DNA from: Oreocharis arfaki
Lineage: Eukaryota; Chordata; Aves; Passeriformes; Paramythiidae
NCBI GenBank assembly: GCA_013398015.1
Contig: VZRR01011618.1
Span: forward strand, 1,660,021 to 1,724,020
Length of the DNA stretch: 64,000 nucleotides
Direction of reading: 5' to 3'
A program made the position numbers and the translations under genes. Below are positions 53,301 to 60,206 of the stretch, one piece after another. The notes under the pieces were generated by a model. The model saw only the letters and a program-made list of their open reading frames with translations. It was not told the DNA's origin and made no database searches. Within the stretch, counting starts at the first letter, position 1. Each line of letters starts with the position of its first letter.

Positions 53301-54926
53301 TAGTTATGGCATTCAATAACATTTGGTGGAGATGCAGAGAGTGACTGTTCAAACCCAGGTGGACAGGCAGAAGGAGCGCTGCCGCCTGAACTCACCCCTC
53401 CACACTCTGTGCACAAGTCCCAAAGGATTTATCTGCACTGGTTTAAGGTGCAGCGACTCATTTCAGCCACTCCTGCTCTGGAATGGGCACCTCCTACACA
53501 TGAGCTGGGGCAAGGAGGGAAAGGAGAGCAGGGGGCAGTGACTTCCCAGCTAAACCTTCCCAAGCGCCTGAGCCAGGAGCCTGAGTAAGTGCTTACAAAC
53601 ACAGAGCAATGACTTACAAGCAGAGGTACTTCCATCTGGCTTGTATGTCATGAGATGGCATCAGCTCATACAGAAACCCTCACGTATTCTCTCCACTGTA
53701 CCACTGACCTGCCTGTGGCCTGCCTGGACATCCAAAAGTGGGAAGCTTTCATCCATGCGGAGAGCCAGATGCAGTTTGCTCGCTTTCGTGGAGGAGGACT
53801 GTGCTCAGCAGAGAGCCCCAGCAAAAGCAAAGAGGTTAAGCCCGGATTCATGAACACACAGATAGTCTGCAGTGCTTAGCTACCACAGCAAGCCTGGGAT
53901 CTGCAGGATTACAGATCTCTTAAAGATACTGTGGAAGTTGATAGACTGTGTCTTTGGAAAAAAGAAAGTTCATTTAAAGTACCCACTACAGGAGACGTTT
54001 GTTTTCGGCTCTCCTTCTTGCTGACTAATGGCAAAATGGGATAAAGATTAATATTTCCCAGGAGCTTTGGATATCCAATAGTTAATGTCTGCACAATAAT
54101 TAAAATTGAGTTAAATAGTTGGTTTGCTAATGACATGACTGTGAGTTTTAAGACCAAGTATTACATATTATCCTGCAAGTCAAAGCAGCTGCAATATAAG
54201 CCAAATTCTCCCTGAAGCCAATGCAGTGAACAGTTTTTAGGGGTCAAGCACTCAACAAGAATTAGCCTAAAAACCTGCACAAACATCAAAGCTGCAAGGC
54301 AGCAAGACGTTCACCTGAATTAGGCTTTAAATCAGATTCAAAGATGTAAACCCAAGGCTCTGGCACTACAGCTGGGCTCTGTAACGCGCACCAGCGGCCT
54401 GTCCTCAGTCTCTGTCCTTCCTTCTGCTTTTCAGCATCTCAGTACCCTCCCCTGGTGGGTTTCATCAAACTAAACAGAGTTCAACTCCCTCCCTTCTATG
54501 CATAACATCCCCATCCACTTCAGAGATCTAAGTTCTTTCCTACAAGGAAAGTAGTGTTCAGGAAAAAAGCAATAAAAATCCTTACCCTTTTCCCCAAACA
54601 TTCAGACAGTTTGTGCTTTCCCTTTAAGCTGCACTTTCTTAACTTAATCAGGTTAGTGGAGGGATTTTTGCCTTGAGTTGTTAAGGCTTATTTCAACCCT
54701 CTGCAAGAAAGGGTGTTTGTCTCTAGCCAGAGCACAACAGAGGAGAGAACAGAGAGATCTTGCAATGTTTAGAACAAGCTGAGCAGAAAGCAAAGCAAAG
54801 GAAACCAGTAGTAACACTTACCGGGGATTTTTTCTGAAGAGGGAAATCTCCTTTGGGGGGATCATCTCCTGCAGAAATAAAAGTGAACAAAGTTTCCTTG
54901 GATTCGTTTCTCTGAAAAGCGTTCAT
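17214..54926 (-). CDS. SLC15A2: SLC15A2 (PEPT2), proton-coupled oligopeptide transporter, complete 22-exon coding region
   Basis: PEPT2 is a plasma-membrane proton-driven importer of di- and tripeptides and peptide-like drugs, known from kidney, brain and lung epithelia. The 22 joined exons give 726 residues (human 729). Seen in the protein: cytosolic N-terminus; TM1 with the E53-x-x-E56-R57 motif; H87 in TM2; the major-facilitator loop motif GA...ADSWLGK at 100-110; K161 in TM4; FYLSINAGS at 187-195 with Y188 and N192 in TM5; R301 and the FWALFDQQGSRWTLQ stretch from 312 (W313) in TM7; D360 in TM8; a large extracellular domain at about 403-605; E619 in TM10; and a tail ending KTKL. The tail and N-terminus match PEPT2, not PEPT1. 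The start is the ATG at 54926, aligned with the human start; an in-frame ATG at 54953 is an alternative. No frameshift or stop is seen. Residue roles are from PEPT1 and PEPT2 literature. Confidence 0.97.
18236..18340 (-). CDS. SLC15A2: SLC15A2 exon 21, residues 634-668
   Basis: The exon encodes SPASMKSVLQAGWLLTVAVG followed by NTFVLIVAEAAPMAQ: the loop after TM10 and TM11. Human has APSSMKSVLQAAWLLTIAVGN. The acceptor is CTTTTCAG|TCT and the donor is CAG|GTATGA. It is 105 nt, phase 0 on both sides. Confidence 0.97.
19364..19510 (-). CDS. SLC15A2: SLC15A2 exon 20, residues 585-633
   Basis: The exon encodes the short link ISGGAVETWKSEDIKANNVH and then TM10, with QLPQYLLISAGEVMFSITGL. E619 in AGEV is the glutamate equivalent to E595 of PEPT1 and E622 of PEPT2. 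Residue 628 is Ala where both human paralogs have Glu (TGLEFSYSQ). The acceptor is TCCTGCTAG|ATT and the donor is CAG|GTACTC. It is 147 nt, phase 0. Confidence 0.97.
19511..21975 (-). other. SLC15A2 intron 19
   Basis: About 2.5 kb between exons 19 and 20 with GT-AG ends. Apart from a short GA run it shows no repeat or exon I can recognise. Introns 20 (18341-19363) and 21 (17391-18235) likewise show nothing beyond ordinary intronic sequence. Confidence 0.85.
20554..20570. repeat. (GA)n dinucleotide run in intron 19
   Basis: A short CAGAGAGAGAGAGAGAT run within intron 19 of SLC15A2. Confidence 0.85.
21976..22072 (-). CDS. SLC15A2: SLC15A2 exon 19, residues 552-584 (end of extracellular domain)
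   Basis: The exon encodes YNSGKCITETGEFPLELGLL then DFGASYTIVITN. LGLLDFGA-Y--VIT is shared with human PEPT2. The acceptor is TTTTATCTAG|ATA. A second AG lies 9 nt further in and would remove Y-N-S in frame; the first AG gives the human length. The donor is AAT|GTAAGT. It is 97 nt and ends in phase 0. Confidence 0.93.
22073..23195 (-). other. SLC15A2 intron 18
   Basis: About 1.1 kb, GT-AG, with a T-rich patch at about 22305-22400 made of two similar copies of TTAGATTTATTTTTCTTTT-like sequence. No exon or transposon is recognised. Confidence 0.85.
23196..23306 (-). CDS. SLC15A2: SLC15A2 exon 18, residues 515-552 (extracellular domain)
   Basis: The exon encodes FINGLSQDVNLTIDSKRFIA then VQKNYSASEYSLLERD; human has FVNTLHKDVNISL in the same place. 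This is the second immunoglobulin-like lobe. Possible N-glycosylation sites are N525-L-T and N539-Y-S. The acceptor is TTTGCAG|ATT and the donor is GACAT|GTAAGT. It is 111 nt, phase 2 on both sides. Confidence 0.95.
23595..24030 (+). mobile_element. CR1 LINE 3' fragment in intron 17, sense on plus
   Basis: This is the best transposon match in the window. It carries the CR1 words GATGATCAGAGGGCTGGAGC, TCCTATGAAGA, CTGTTCAGCCTAGAGAAGAG, ACAAGGGGGAATGGCTTTAA, GGAAGAACCTCTTCATTATG and CACTGGAACAG in the usual order, ending near GGCAGGGGTGTTGG. It is antisense to SLC15A2 and lies between exons 17 and 18. The reading frames are broken, so it is an old 5'-truncated copy. Confidence 0.93.
24549..24570. 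repeat. Poly-T run in intron 17
   Basis: A T homopolymer next to other T-rich sequence. A second composite run of nine C followed by twelve T lies at 24629-24649. Confidence 0.85.
25199..25245 (-). CDS. SLC15A2: SLC15A2 exon 17 (47 nt), residues 500-515
   Basis: The exon encodes ITDLEAKPENGLAAVR, with the last codon split. Human has VKDTESRTTNGMTTVR at this place, the same length. It was found by requiring about 47 nt and two leftover bases to fit exon 18. The acceptor follows a strong pyrimidine tract (CCCCTCTCTAG|ATT). The donor is TTAG|GTAGGA. It is too short for an ORF scan. Confidence 0.9.
25246..27882 (-). other. SLC15A2 intron 16
   Basis: About 2.6 kb, GT-AG. An AT-rich patch near 26335-26410 has repeated AATAAAT words. 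I recognise no exon or transposon. Intron 15 (28048-28408) is only 361 bases and holds nothing notable. Confidence 0.85.
27883..28047 (-). CDS. SLC15A2: SLC15A2 exon 16, residues 445-499 (extracellular domain)
   Basis: The exon begins NPAEYSKLIL and ends EAEGSLSSRL; human has YSKLHL, V-EK--YSLVI and SISSM at matching places. It contains a possible N-glycosylation site, N475-Y-T. The acceptor is TTCCACAG|AAC and the donor is TTA|GTGAGT. It is 165 nt, phase 0. The frame stays open beyond the donor but leaves the homology there. Confidence 0.94.
28409..28534 (-). CDS. SLC15A2: SLC15A2 exon 15, residues 403-444 (start of extracellular domain)
   Basis: The exon encodes ETDMPRLVPKESLIRVLNLA and KNPVQVTIQDKDLFQQPVES then FQ. 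The core V-LNLA...V-VT pattern and the closing ESFQ fit the first immunoglobulin-like lobe of the PEPT extracellular domain. Similarity to human is modest, as is usual for this domain. The acceptor is TAATTAG|GAA and the donor is CAG|GTAAGC. It is 126 nt, phase 0. Confidence 0.94.
28535..30481 (-). other. SLC15A2 intron 14 with poly-T and short (CA)n
   Basis: About 1.9 kb, GT-AG. It holds a 15-base T run at 29179-29193 and a short A/C-rich run with CACACACACA at 30088-30103. No exon or transposon is recognised. Confidence 0.85.
30482..30563 (-). CDS. SLC15A2: SLC15A2 exon 14, residues 375-402
   Basis: The exon encodes PIRKMATGMILAGLAFGLAA then VIEVKIN, which is TM9 (human RKMAVGMILACLAFAVAAAVEIKIN). 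The acceptor is GCTCCATAG|ACC and the donor is AAAT|GTAAGT. It is 82 nt and ends in phase 0. The extracellular domain begins directly after it. Confidence 0.96.
30564..32283 (-). other. SLC15A2 intron 13, nothing recognised
   Basis: About 1.7 kb with GT-AG ends, ordinary composition and no repeat or exon I can identify. Confidence 0.8.
32284..32372 (-). CDS. SLC15A2: SLC15A2 exon 13, residues 346-375
   Basis: The exon encodes FLNPLLILVFIPVFDLGLYP and LINMCKLNFT: TM8 with D360, the partner of the TM7 arginine (R282 and D341 in human PEPT1). The acceptor is GTTGCAG|TTC and the donor is TTCAC|GTAAGT. It is 89 nt and leaves phase 2. Confidence 0.96.
32520..32660 (-). mobile_element. MIR-like SINE fragment in intron 12, antisense orientation
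   Basis: The order of words ATATCCTCCCCTCCAAGAGG, TAAGCAAGCATCACTGGCCC, AGTTTCCTTGGAGAGAGAAC and TGAAACAC follows the MIR core in reverse (AATCCTCACAACAACCC, TGAGGTAGGTA, CCCATTTTACAGATGAGGAAACTGAGGC). It is strongly diverged, as expected for an amniote-age copy. Confidence 0.5.
33439..33471 (-). CDS. SLC15A2: SLC15A2 exon 12 (33-nt micro-exon), residues 335-345
   Basis: The exon encodes GIYVLQPDQMQ, matching human GFFVLQPDQMQ just before TM8. The acceptor is TTGTTTCAG|GGA and the donor is CAG|GTAAAA. It is phase 0 on both sides. At 33 nt it is the shortest exon of the gene and was located by homology. Confidence 0.95.
33472..35718 (-). other. SLC15A2 intron 11, nothing recognised
   Basis: About 2.2 kb, GT-AG, between the two small exons 11 and 12. 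A purine-rich GGGGAGAGG-type patch lies near 34218-34265. No exon or transposon is recognised. Introns 9 (36192-36507) and 10 (35764-36101) are about 0.3 kb each and hold nothing notable. Confidence 0.8.
35719..35763 (-). CDS. SLC15A2: SLC15A2 exon 11 (45-nt small exon), residues 320-334
   Basis: The exon encodes GSRWTLQATKMNADF, the extracellular end of TM7. GSRWTLQA is invariant in human PEPT1 and PEPT2. The acceptor is CTCCTTAG|GGA and the donor is TTT|GTAAGT. It is 45 nt and phase 0 on both sides, so skipping it would keep the frame. It is too short to show in a simple ORF scan. Confidence 0.95.
36102..36191 (-). CDS. SLC15A2: SLC15A2 exon 10, residues 290-319
   Basis: The exon encodes KQLIGEVKMVTRVLFLFIPL and PMFWALFDQQ: TM7 with R301, W313 and D317, residues of the peptide site and of the TM7-TM8 gate. 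The acceptor is TTTTTAG|AAA and the donor is CAG|GTACGG. It is 90 nt, phase 0 on both sides. Confidence 0.97.
36508..36594 (-). CDS. SLC15A2: SLC15A2 exon 9, residues 261-289
   Basis: The exon encodes FAIKNRLRNRSREIPKRDHW and LDWASEKYS, the basic cytosolic loop between TM6 and TM7. Human PEPT2 has the matching PKRQHWLDWAAEKY. The acceptor is CCCTAG|TTT and the donor is TCG|GTAAGT. It is 87 nt, phase 0 on both sides. Confidence 0.97.
36818..36940 (-). mobile_element. CR1 LINE fragment in intron 8, antisense on plus
   Basis: On the plus strand it reads AATCATAGGATCATTGAATC, GAGTTGGAAGGGATCCACAA, GGGTCATTGAAGTCCAGCTC and CTGGCC. These are the reversed CR1 3' end with its ATTCTATGA-type tail (CR1-Y-like). 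It then fades towards 36940. Confidence 0.8.
37592..37674 (-). CDS. SLC15A2: SLC15A2 exon 8, residues 233-260
   Basis: The exon encodes VFIAGSGLYRKTPPQGNVLL and EVCKCIS: the end of TM6 and the start of the cytosolic central loop, with the conserved PP-GN motif. The acceptor is TTTCAG|TTG and the donor is AGT|GTAAGT. It is 83 nt and ends in phase 0. Confidence 0.96.
37675..40299 (-). other. SLC15A2 intron 7 with a two-copy 23-bp tandem repeat
   Basis: About 2.6 kb, GT-AG. At 39624-39669 two adjacent 23-base copies start CATTAATGGGG and differ at two positions. Otherwise no exon or transposon is recognised. Confidence 0.8.
40300..40377 (-). CDS. SLC15A2: SLC15A2 exon 7, residues 207-233
   Basis: The exon encodes GDVKCFGEDCYALAFGVPAA then LMVLAL. 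The CFGEDCYALAFGVP stretch equals the human PEPT2 loop (QCFGEDCYALAFGVP), while PEPT1 differs there, so this exon helps separate the paralogs. The acceptor is TTTTCAG|GGG and the donor is CTTG|GTGAGT. It is 78 nt, phase 1 on both sides. Confidence 0.96.
40378..42441 (-). other. SLC15A2 intron 6, nothing recognised
   Basis: About 2.1 kb with GT-AG ends. A plus-strand open frame at 41530-41805 is not supported by homology. No repeat is recognised. Confidence 0.8.
42442..42532 (-). CDS. SLC15A2: SLC15A2 exon 6, residues 177-207
   Basis: The exon encodes TSERSKFFSIFYLSINAGSL then ISTFVTPVLRG. It carries the second PTR2-family signature (FYLSINAGSL) in TM5, with Y188 and N192. The acceptor is TTTTAG|ACC. 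The donor, AGAG|GTCAGT, is less usual at position +3. It is 91 nt and leaves phase 1. Confidence 0.97.
45195..45260 (-). mobile_element. MIR-like SINE fragment in intron 5, antisense orientation
   Basis: CACTACCTCATCCCTAGTTT, TCAGATGAAACAACTAAGCC and the following AGGGCTCAGCTGAAG follow the reversed MIR core (CCCATTTTACAGATGAGGAAACTGAGGC). Only about 65 bases are recognisable. Confidence 0.4.
45755..45880 (+). mobile_element. MIR-like SINE fragment in intron 5, sense on plus
   Basis: TCTCTCTGTAACTCAGCCGT, TGTAAATTTGGGATAATAAT, ATGTATGTGCCTGAGAGGGG and AAAACACTCTGAAGATAAGT track the MIR order (CTCTGTGCCTCAGTTTCC, TCTGTAAAATGGGGATAATA, TACCTACCTCATAGGG, AAAGCGCTTAGAACAGTG). This is the better of the MIR-like copies. 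Confidence 0.6.
47532..47631 (-). CDS. SLC15A2: SLC15A2 exon 5, residues 143-176
   Basis: The exon encodes VLSMVGLFLIALGTGGIKPC and VSAFGGDQFEEEH: TM4 with K161 of the conserved GTGGIKP motif, and the following loop. The acceptor (TTGCACGAAG|GG) has a poor pyrimidine tract next to the AG, but phase and homology fix it. The donor is CAT|GTAAGA. It is 100 nt and ends in phase 0. Confidence 0.96.
48722..48814 (-). CDS. SLC15A2: SLC15A2 exon 4, residues 112-143
   Basis: The exon encodes TIIYLSIVYVVGHLIKSVGA followed by IPSLGNQAVH, which is TM3 and the loop to TM4, closely matching human TIIYLSLVYVLGHVIKSLGA. The acceptor is CCTCACAG|GAC and the donor is CATGT|GTAAGT. It is 93 nt, in and out in phase 2. 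Confidence 0.96.
49485..49523. repeat. Two-copy 22-bp tandem repeat in intron 3
   Basis: The word ACACTAGAAGAAGTCCT occurs at 49485-49501 and again at 49507-49523. The rest of intron 3 (48815-50678) and intron 4 (47632-48721) show only ordinary intronic sequence. A weak CR1-like patch lies near 49180-49245. Confidence 0.85.
50679..50820 (-). CDS. SLC15A2: SLC15A2 exon 3, residues 65-112
   Basis: The exon encodes TM2 and the start of TM3: VLTLYFLSFFHWDENLSTA, then VYHAFSALCYFTPVIGA and IMADSWLGKYK. H87 (in VYHAF) is the histidine known to be needed for proton coupling. The acceptor follows a long pyrimidine tract (TTCTTTTAG|CTG). The donor is ACAA|GTAAGT. It is 142 nt, entered in phase 1 and left in phase 2. 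Confidence 0.97.
51205..51275 (-). mobile_element. CR1 LINE 3'-end fragment in intron 2, antisense on plus
   Basis: TTTAGATTGGAAGGTACCTT, TGGAGCCCTCTAGTCCTAAC and TTCTTCTC resemble the reversed CR1 end (GGTTGGAAGGGACCTTTAGAGATCATCTAGTCC). About 70 bases are recognisable. It lies about 200 bases from exon 2. Confidence 0.65.
51435..51522 (-). CDS. SLC15A2: SLC15A2 exon 2, residues 36-64
   Basis: The exon encodes CGSNYPLSIAFIVVNEFCER and FSYYGMR, that is TM1 with the ExxER proton and peptide motif (E53, E56, R57). The acceptor is TCCCACAG|AAA and the donor is CGAG|GTATGT. It is 88 nt and leaves phase 1. Residue numbers coincide with mammalian PEPT2 numbering here. Confidence 0.97.
51523..54821 (-). 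other. SLC15A2 intron 1
   Basis: About 3.3 kb, GT-AG. It contains an AT dinucleotide stretch at 52869-52892. No further exon or transposon is recognised. First introns often hold enhancers, but nothing in the sequence shows one here. Confidence 0.8.
54822..54926 (-). CDS. SLC15A2: SLC15A2 exon 1 (coding part), residues 1-35
   Basis: The exon encodes the cytosolic N-terminus, beginning MNAFQRNESKETLF as in mammalian PEPT2 (MNPFQKNESKETLF in human). The following stretch is proline- and lysine-rich and poorly conserved. It ends in phase 0 at a strong donor, CCG|GTAAGT. The ATG has G at -3 and A at +4, which is only moderate context. The 5' UTR continues upstream to an undetermined start site. 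Confidence 0.95.
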
Positions 54927-55036
54927 CTCCCCTCTCGCCTTGTCTCCCACCATGCTATGTGGCTGTGGTGAGTTGACTGGGAAGATTTCCAACCTCAGGC
55001 ACGAAGTTTGATTCAGTTTGAGTTAACCCTAATTGA

Positions 55037-55048
55037 GCACAATTGTGC
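55037..55048. promoter_or_regulatory. 12-bp perfect palindrome upstream of SLC15A2 exon 1
   Basis: GCACAATTGTGC is a perfect palindrome about 110 bases upstream of the start codon. Just beside it, GTTAACCC at 55022-55029 contains a GTTAA half-site like that of HNF1. No TATA box and no CpG island is evident. A regulatory role is inferred from position only. Confidence 0.25.
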
Positions 55049-58000
55049 AGCCAGGGCAGAAAGGGGAGGGAGATGCTACCAGGAAAGACAACTCCAGAGT
55101 TCAAGAAGAGTCAGGGAACACAGCCTAAATCAGTCACAGGTTGGGTCTGTCAGCACTTTGTGGCACAGACCTCCCTGTTGTTTGGCATACCCCCAGCTAC
55201 TGTACGTGCTCCAGCCCAGCACAGTGCTGGATGCTGCACAGATGTGAGCTGAATAAAAATCCCAGGTCCCAGATACACCTACAGCCTGCGGATTTAGGAG
55301 CAGAGCCCTCCTGATGTGGTAATGACAGGTTTACTCTGCAAGGGATCTCATTTCACTGGAAAGCCACACGTTCCAAGACATAACTACTAAAATGTTCATC
55401 ACACCAAACCCTTGGACACCGGATGTCACAGATGCCTGCACTGTGTTAAATCATTTCTTTGCTACTGCAGGAGTGAACTGACCCAGAGTTCATTCCCACA
55501 CCAATTCCCTAGAATGACCTTGCCTTTTCCCATGAGACAGTTTAATCAAGGGGGCACAGCCAGCACCCAGAAGCAGTCCCAACGCCTCTCTCTATTTTCT
55601 ATTATCCAGAAGACCGCCTTGGGGCTCCATATGTGACAAATGCAGCCTATCTGTGCTGGGAGTCCCCAGATTCCCCCTGCAGCTGCATGAGCTCAGCTCC
55701 CTGCAGGTACAATGTCCCTCCTTCCATGCCCTTCCCGTGGGAATAGTGGAGCTCTTCATCAGTATTATTCCAGTGCCAGTTGCAATCACAGAGCAAAATT
55801 CACAACCTTCCCATAAACTGTCCTCAGTGCTTGTGGCTCTGCTGTATCCTCGGCACAGTGCAGACATTTTTTCTTCCTCTTATACTTGGCTTCTTTAAAA
55901 GACAAATGTTCAAAGAATTTTCCCAACTATTTCTCCCTTCTCTTATCAGCAAAGCACAGACCACACCCAGAATCCACAGCTGGTTTGAGGAGTCTGAATA
56001 AACTGATCCTTAGCTGGAGCACTGAGTTGCTGATAGTGCCTGGTTATCACAAGAACCAGGTTTGCAGCTGACAAACCAGGAAAGAGGCCTTGGGCCACAC
56101 CACAGATCCTTAATCTGGCTTCAGTTATTGCTAACAAGACATGGAGAACACTTACACAAGGGAATCAGATGTGATGGACTGCACAGAGGAAATATAATTA
56201 CTGTCTGCATTCCTTCATGTGCTCTGGCATTGCTTCCCCAGAAAATCCCCAGGGATCCTGTTTCACTCCTGCTAGCTGGGCAGCTAAACATAGGGTCAGC
56301 TGGGCAGCTGACTTGAAGGCCAAACTTCAGATGGTGCCACAAAGTTCTACCCCTTTCCTGTTCCTTTTTTCTTCTACGGCAGTGGCAAAGCAACACTTTG
56401 GTACCTCCCCTGTACTGCCACAAACCAGCTCTTGTCTTCAGCCCTCCCAGTGATCTGCACACGCACACAGCCTTGCTTTTCACCTGGGTCCAGCCTCCAG
56501 GGAGCTCGGGTTTGTCAAGCCCTTTTCATGGGTACGAGTGACTCAAAAGCAGAGCCAGTGTTGGGGGCAGAACAGGTCTTGTTCACATGGGTCCTGTCTC
56601 TACACACCAGGCTGGCACATACTCATGTCCTGCAAGTCTGACCCCATGCTAGAAACAGCACAGGTATTTCTGAGCTCTCTGCTGGCATCTTATGCCCCAG
56701 GTATTTCTATACAGCTCCCAGTAGAAACCTCCTGTATTCTGCCATACACAGGCAAGCAGAGCAAACACAGCAGCAGAGTTATTAAAGGAATAATACAAAA
56801 GGAAGACAGGAAAGGTTTCACCATCCCTTGCACAGCACTCCCACGCTTCTGCAGCGTGATGCCTTAATATTTTCAGCCTCCCGCAGCTATATTTCCTCTG
56901 TGTGTATACAGCCCTGTGCGTCACATAAGCTAAATGATTTTTTTTTTTAATACTAGCATGAAAAACACTATCAGTCAGTAGGATTAACATACTACTTGTC
57001 TAATACACTGCAGAGCTGTTTAGGCCATTAGCTGCCAGAAGGTCTTCTCAGACAGAAAGGAAGAAAAGGAATTCAAATGCCTGGCAATAAATGGTAACTT
57101 GTAGCAAACAGCAAAAACAAGTTTAGGAGAATAAATATGCAAACACCTCAGATACAAATACAGAATAATACTTGATAGCAGGAGACCTGCATGACTGGAC
57201 TGAAAATCAGGAAGGAATTGTACCACAAATGGAAATAAGGTGGCATTTCTGAAGACAAGTATAGACAAACAGATCAAACACGGAGCGGTAGAGGTGTGCC
57301 TGCAAAGCTAAGGCACAAAATGAACTACAGCTAGCAAGGGGACACAAAAGGCAATAAGAAAAGGTGCTAGAAATGCTGTCAATATTGGAGAAAGAGAAAG
57401 GAAAATGAAAAGCTGTTATTTAAACCAGAAAACAAGCAAATAAAAGCTCATCCAGAGAAGCCAGGAAACTTGTGTGCTTTTTGTTATTTTCACTAAAAAA
57501 ATAAATTGCAACAAGGTATGCAACACCTTTGAAATGAACCAGCAGGATTATGTGTGAAATGAGACAAAAACTGCTTAAATAAATTTGGATATCTCAAATG
57601 TGCTCCGATCATCAGAGCCTGATGAAATTCACTTTCAAGTGCTGAATACCACATTGAGCCACTTCCCTTGCGAAGGGCAAAAGCAGAACAAGCATCACCA
57701 CTGCCTTTAAAAAAGCAGGCTGTTCCTCCAGGTGTGTTCTTCCATAGAGAGAGAGATATTTGATCAGATAATCCCTTCTAAGCACCAAAAGGAGAATAAG
57801 GATTACAAAACAGCCATTTCAGATTGGAAAAAATGCTCTCAAACCAGACTGTCTTATTCTTTGGTGACAGGGTAAGTGGAGTAAAAGCTAAAGCAGCTCT
57901 GTATGTGATACACCCCAACTCCAGTGTCTTTGATCCCTCACAAGGAAATAGGGTCCATATGAGATGCCCATAATAGTGGACAACTGGGAAATCCCTCTAA

Positions 58001-58474
58001 GAGTATCTATCGATGATTTTCCATCAGACTGGGAAAGCATGAAACATTCAGATCCTCAGCTTTTCCTTGAGCAGAGAAAACTTCAGCACAGCCAGCATGG
58101 TGCTCTCATTTGTTCCCAAAACCAGGGTGAAGAAGCCTGGGGGACAACTGGGTATGAATCCAAAATGGTGTTGCAAAATAGGAGAAACCATTTTATGACT
58201 CTGGAATGAAAATGATGACATTTGGGAAAGAAGACTACCAAATGCTACTCCCACCCGTTGACAGGAAAAACAGCCAGAGAGATGAAGTATTATCCATTTT
58301 CACTAAGGATAACATGAGAGAAATAACTGACTTTTTTCACTAAAGAAGATTTGGGGCTCCTTTTTCCAATTTCCCTTTCAGCGAGGACAGATGAGCACTG
58401 GAACAGAGATGACGTGGCTCGGCCTGCAGGGTTCAGACAACCCATGATGTCTGTTACATAAGAATGTGTTAGGG

Positions 58475-58511
58475 ACTACATAAATATCAGATCCTACTAC
58501 ATAAATATCAG
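58475..58511. repeat. Two-copy 21-bp tandem repeat
   Basis: ACTACATAAATATCAG occurs at 58475-58490 and again at 58496-58511. Confidence 0.85.
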
Positions 58512-60044
58512 TTCCAGAGCAGGCATATGGATGAGGTGTTCTCCTGAATTCTGTGAAAACCTTGTGCCAAACAACTTCACCTGGAAAGCATGAAAGCAAG
58601 GACTGCTTTCTGTAAGATTTGCTCTTTTTTGAATTATCCTTCAGGCAACTGGGGAGTCTGTAGGATGATTCATGCTTAAATGCAATCCTCAGCTACCAGA
58701 TGCCTTGCATAGGTAGAAGTTCCCATGAATGCATTTTGCTATGACTTTCAGTTCATAATTTAATTTTTTCTGGCTTCCAAATCCTCAGAAAGAGATTTTT
58801 CCTCAGAAATCCTCTGCATTTTCACATTGCTTTTACAATCCATACATTCTCACCACTCCCTGCTGCAGTACTGTGAACCTTAATCTGTTTATACTCAACT
58901 AATCTCTTCATTTTTACCTGCATTCATCTTGTGGAACAATCCCTTCCCAATTTTCAGCTCAGGCACACTCATCTTTTAATAATGGGTCTTATTTTTAATT
59001 CATATACACTGGCCATACTTTTATAACCCTTTTACCATATATGTATTTCTCTCCTCTTTCTCTGTTTCTGAGACAAGGTTTTAAGAAACTAGATGAATGT
59101 GTGCCAGCAACACTTTGGGCTTAATGACCAGACCTTGGAAGGACATAACCTCTGGAGGTCTCTTCTGGCTTATTTTCTCTAATTCTTTGATCACAAGAAA
59201 GAGCAGGGCGTAACTGATTTAGACAAATCAAGAGTGGTTTCCATCGCCTGCAGACTTCTCCCAAACTTCAAAGTCATTTAAGAAAATGATGTATCAAATC
59301 ATCTGAACAACCAGGAAAATATGCCAGAAGCCTCCAAACCCACATCTCTCCTCTATTCACCAGCCATTACAGACTCAAAATTGTAAAGGTATTTAGATTA
59401 ATACCACCAACAACATCAAGTACCTAATCTGTATTTAGGAGCCTGTCATCTGGTCACAAATCAACCTGAGACATCCAGAGAAACTTCTCATCCCTCCTCG
59501 TGCCTTTTTTGCTTCAGTTTCTCCTACAATCAGCAAGAAGAAATCTTTTAAAAATTCCTCACCAGCTTGGGCTTCCTTTGCAGGCTGTGGTGTGCCGTCC
59601 CCCTCTGCCATTCCGGCCGCTTCCTGCGCCTTGGATGACCCCAGCTCTGTTGTGCCTGAAGATGAACCTCGTTGAGCAATCCCGGCTCACTTTCACCCTG
59701 CTGTTAATGTTTCACTTCACAACAGCAGTCCTTTGGCCACCAATAAAATAGTTAAACTTCCAGTTATTTCTGATTTGAAGTCATCTCTTCTCAGCTCCCA
59801 AATGTCATAGGGAATCTGCCTTCCTTGAATACAGCCTTTGAGGCTGCATGGCACCTTTCATGGATGTTCACGATCAATCACTTCGCACTGCAGCTACACT
59901 GTCTTTCAATAAAATTACTACTTCTGGAAGAGGACAGAGACTGGCTCTGTGACTAGACAGGATCTACAGCTGGTCATAAATCCAAATTTTCGACACTATA
60001 CACCAGTTACAGAGCTGGTCTTAACTATACATGTCTTTCACTTT

Positions 60045-60206
60045 CATAGAATCACAGAATAGTTTGCGCTGGAGGGGACCTTCGAAGTCCATGCAGTCCA
60101 ACTCCTCTCCATTAAGCAGAGACATCTTCAACTAGACCAGGTTGCTCAGAGCCCTGTCAAACCTGATTGTGAATGTTTCCAGGGATGGGGCACCTAGTGA
60201 TTAAGG
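60045..60206 (-). mobile_element. CR1 LINE 3' fragment, antisense on plus
   Basis: On plus it reads ATAGAATCACAGAATAG, GCTGGAGGGGACCTTCGAAG, GTCCAACTCCTCTCC, CAACTAGACCAGGTTGCTCA, GAGCCCTGTCAAACCTG and TTTCCAGGGATGGGGCACC, the reversed CR1 3' end in the usual order. It is truncated after this point. Confidence 0.93.

Larger units (their letters stand above)
54927..60044. other. Upstream flank of SLC15A2, promoter region and intergenic DNA
   Basis: It must contain the 5' UTR and promoter of SLC15A2, but I cannot place the start site. The stretch is not CpG-rich, which suits a tissue-restricted gene. It holds a two-copy 21-bp repeat at 58475-58511 and a weak CR1-like 3'-end patch near 59135-59175. 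No exon of EAF2, the expected neighbour in human, is recognised. Confidence 0.6.

Noticed and set aside
17214..54926. Assignment of the gene to SLC15A1 (PEPT1)
   Set aside because: The N-terminus, the CFGEDCYALAFGVP loop and the GNMI...KTKL tail match PEPT2 and not PEPT1.
54903..54992. Start of the exon 1 open frame at 54992 as translation start
   Set aside because: The codon there is TTG, not ATG. Only 54953 and 54926 are true in-frame ATGs.
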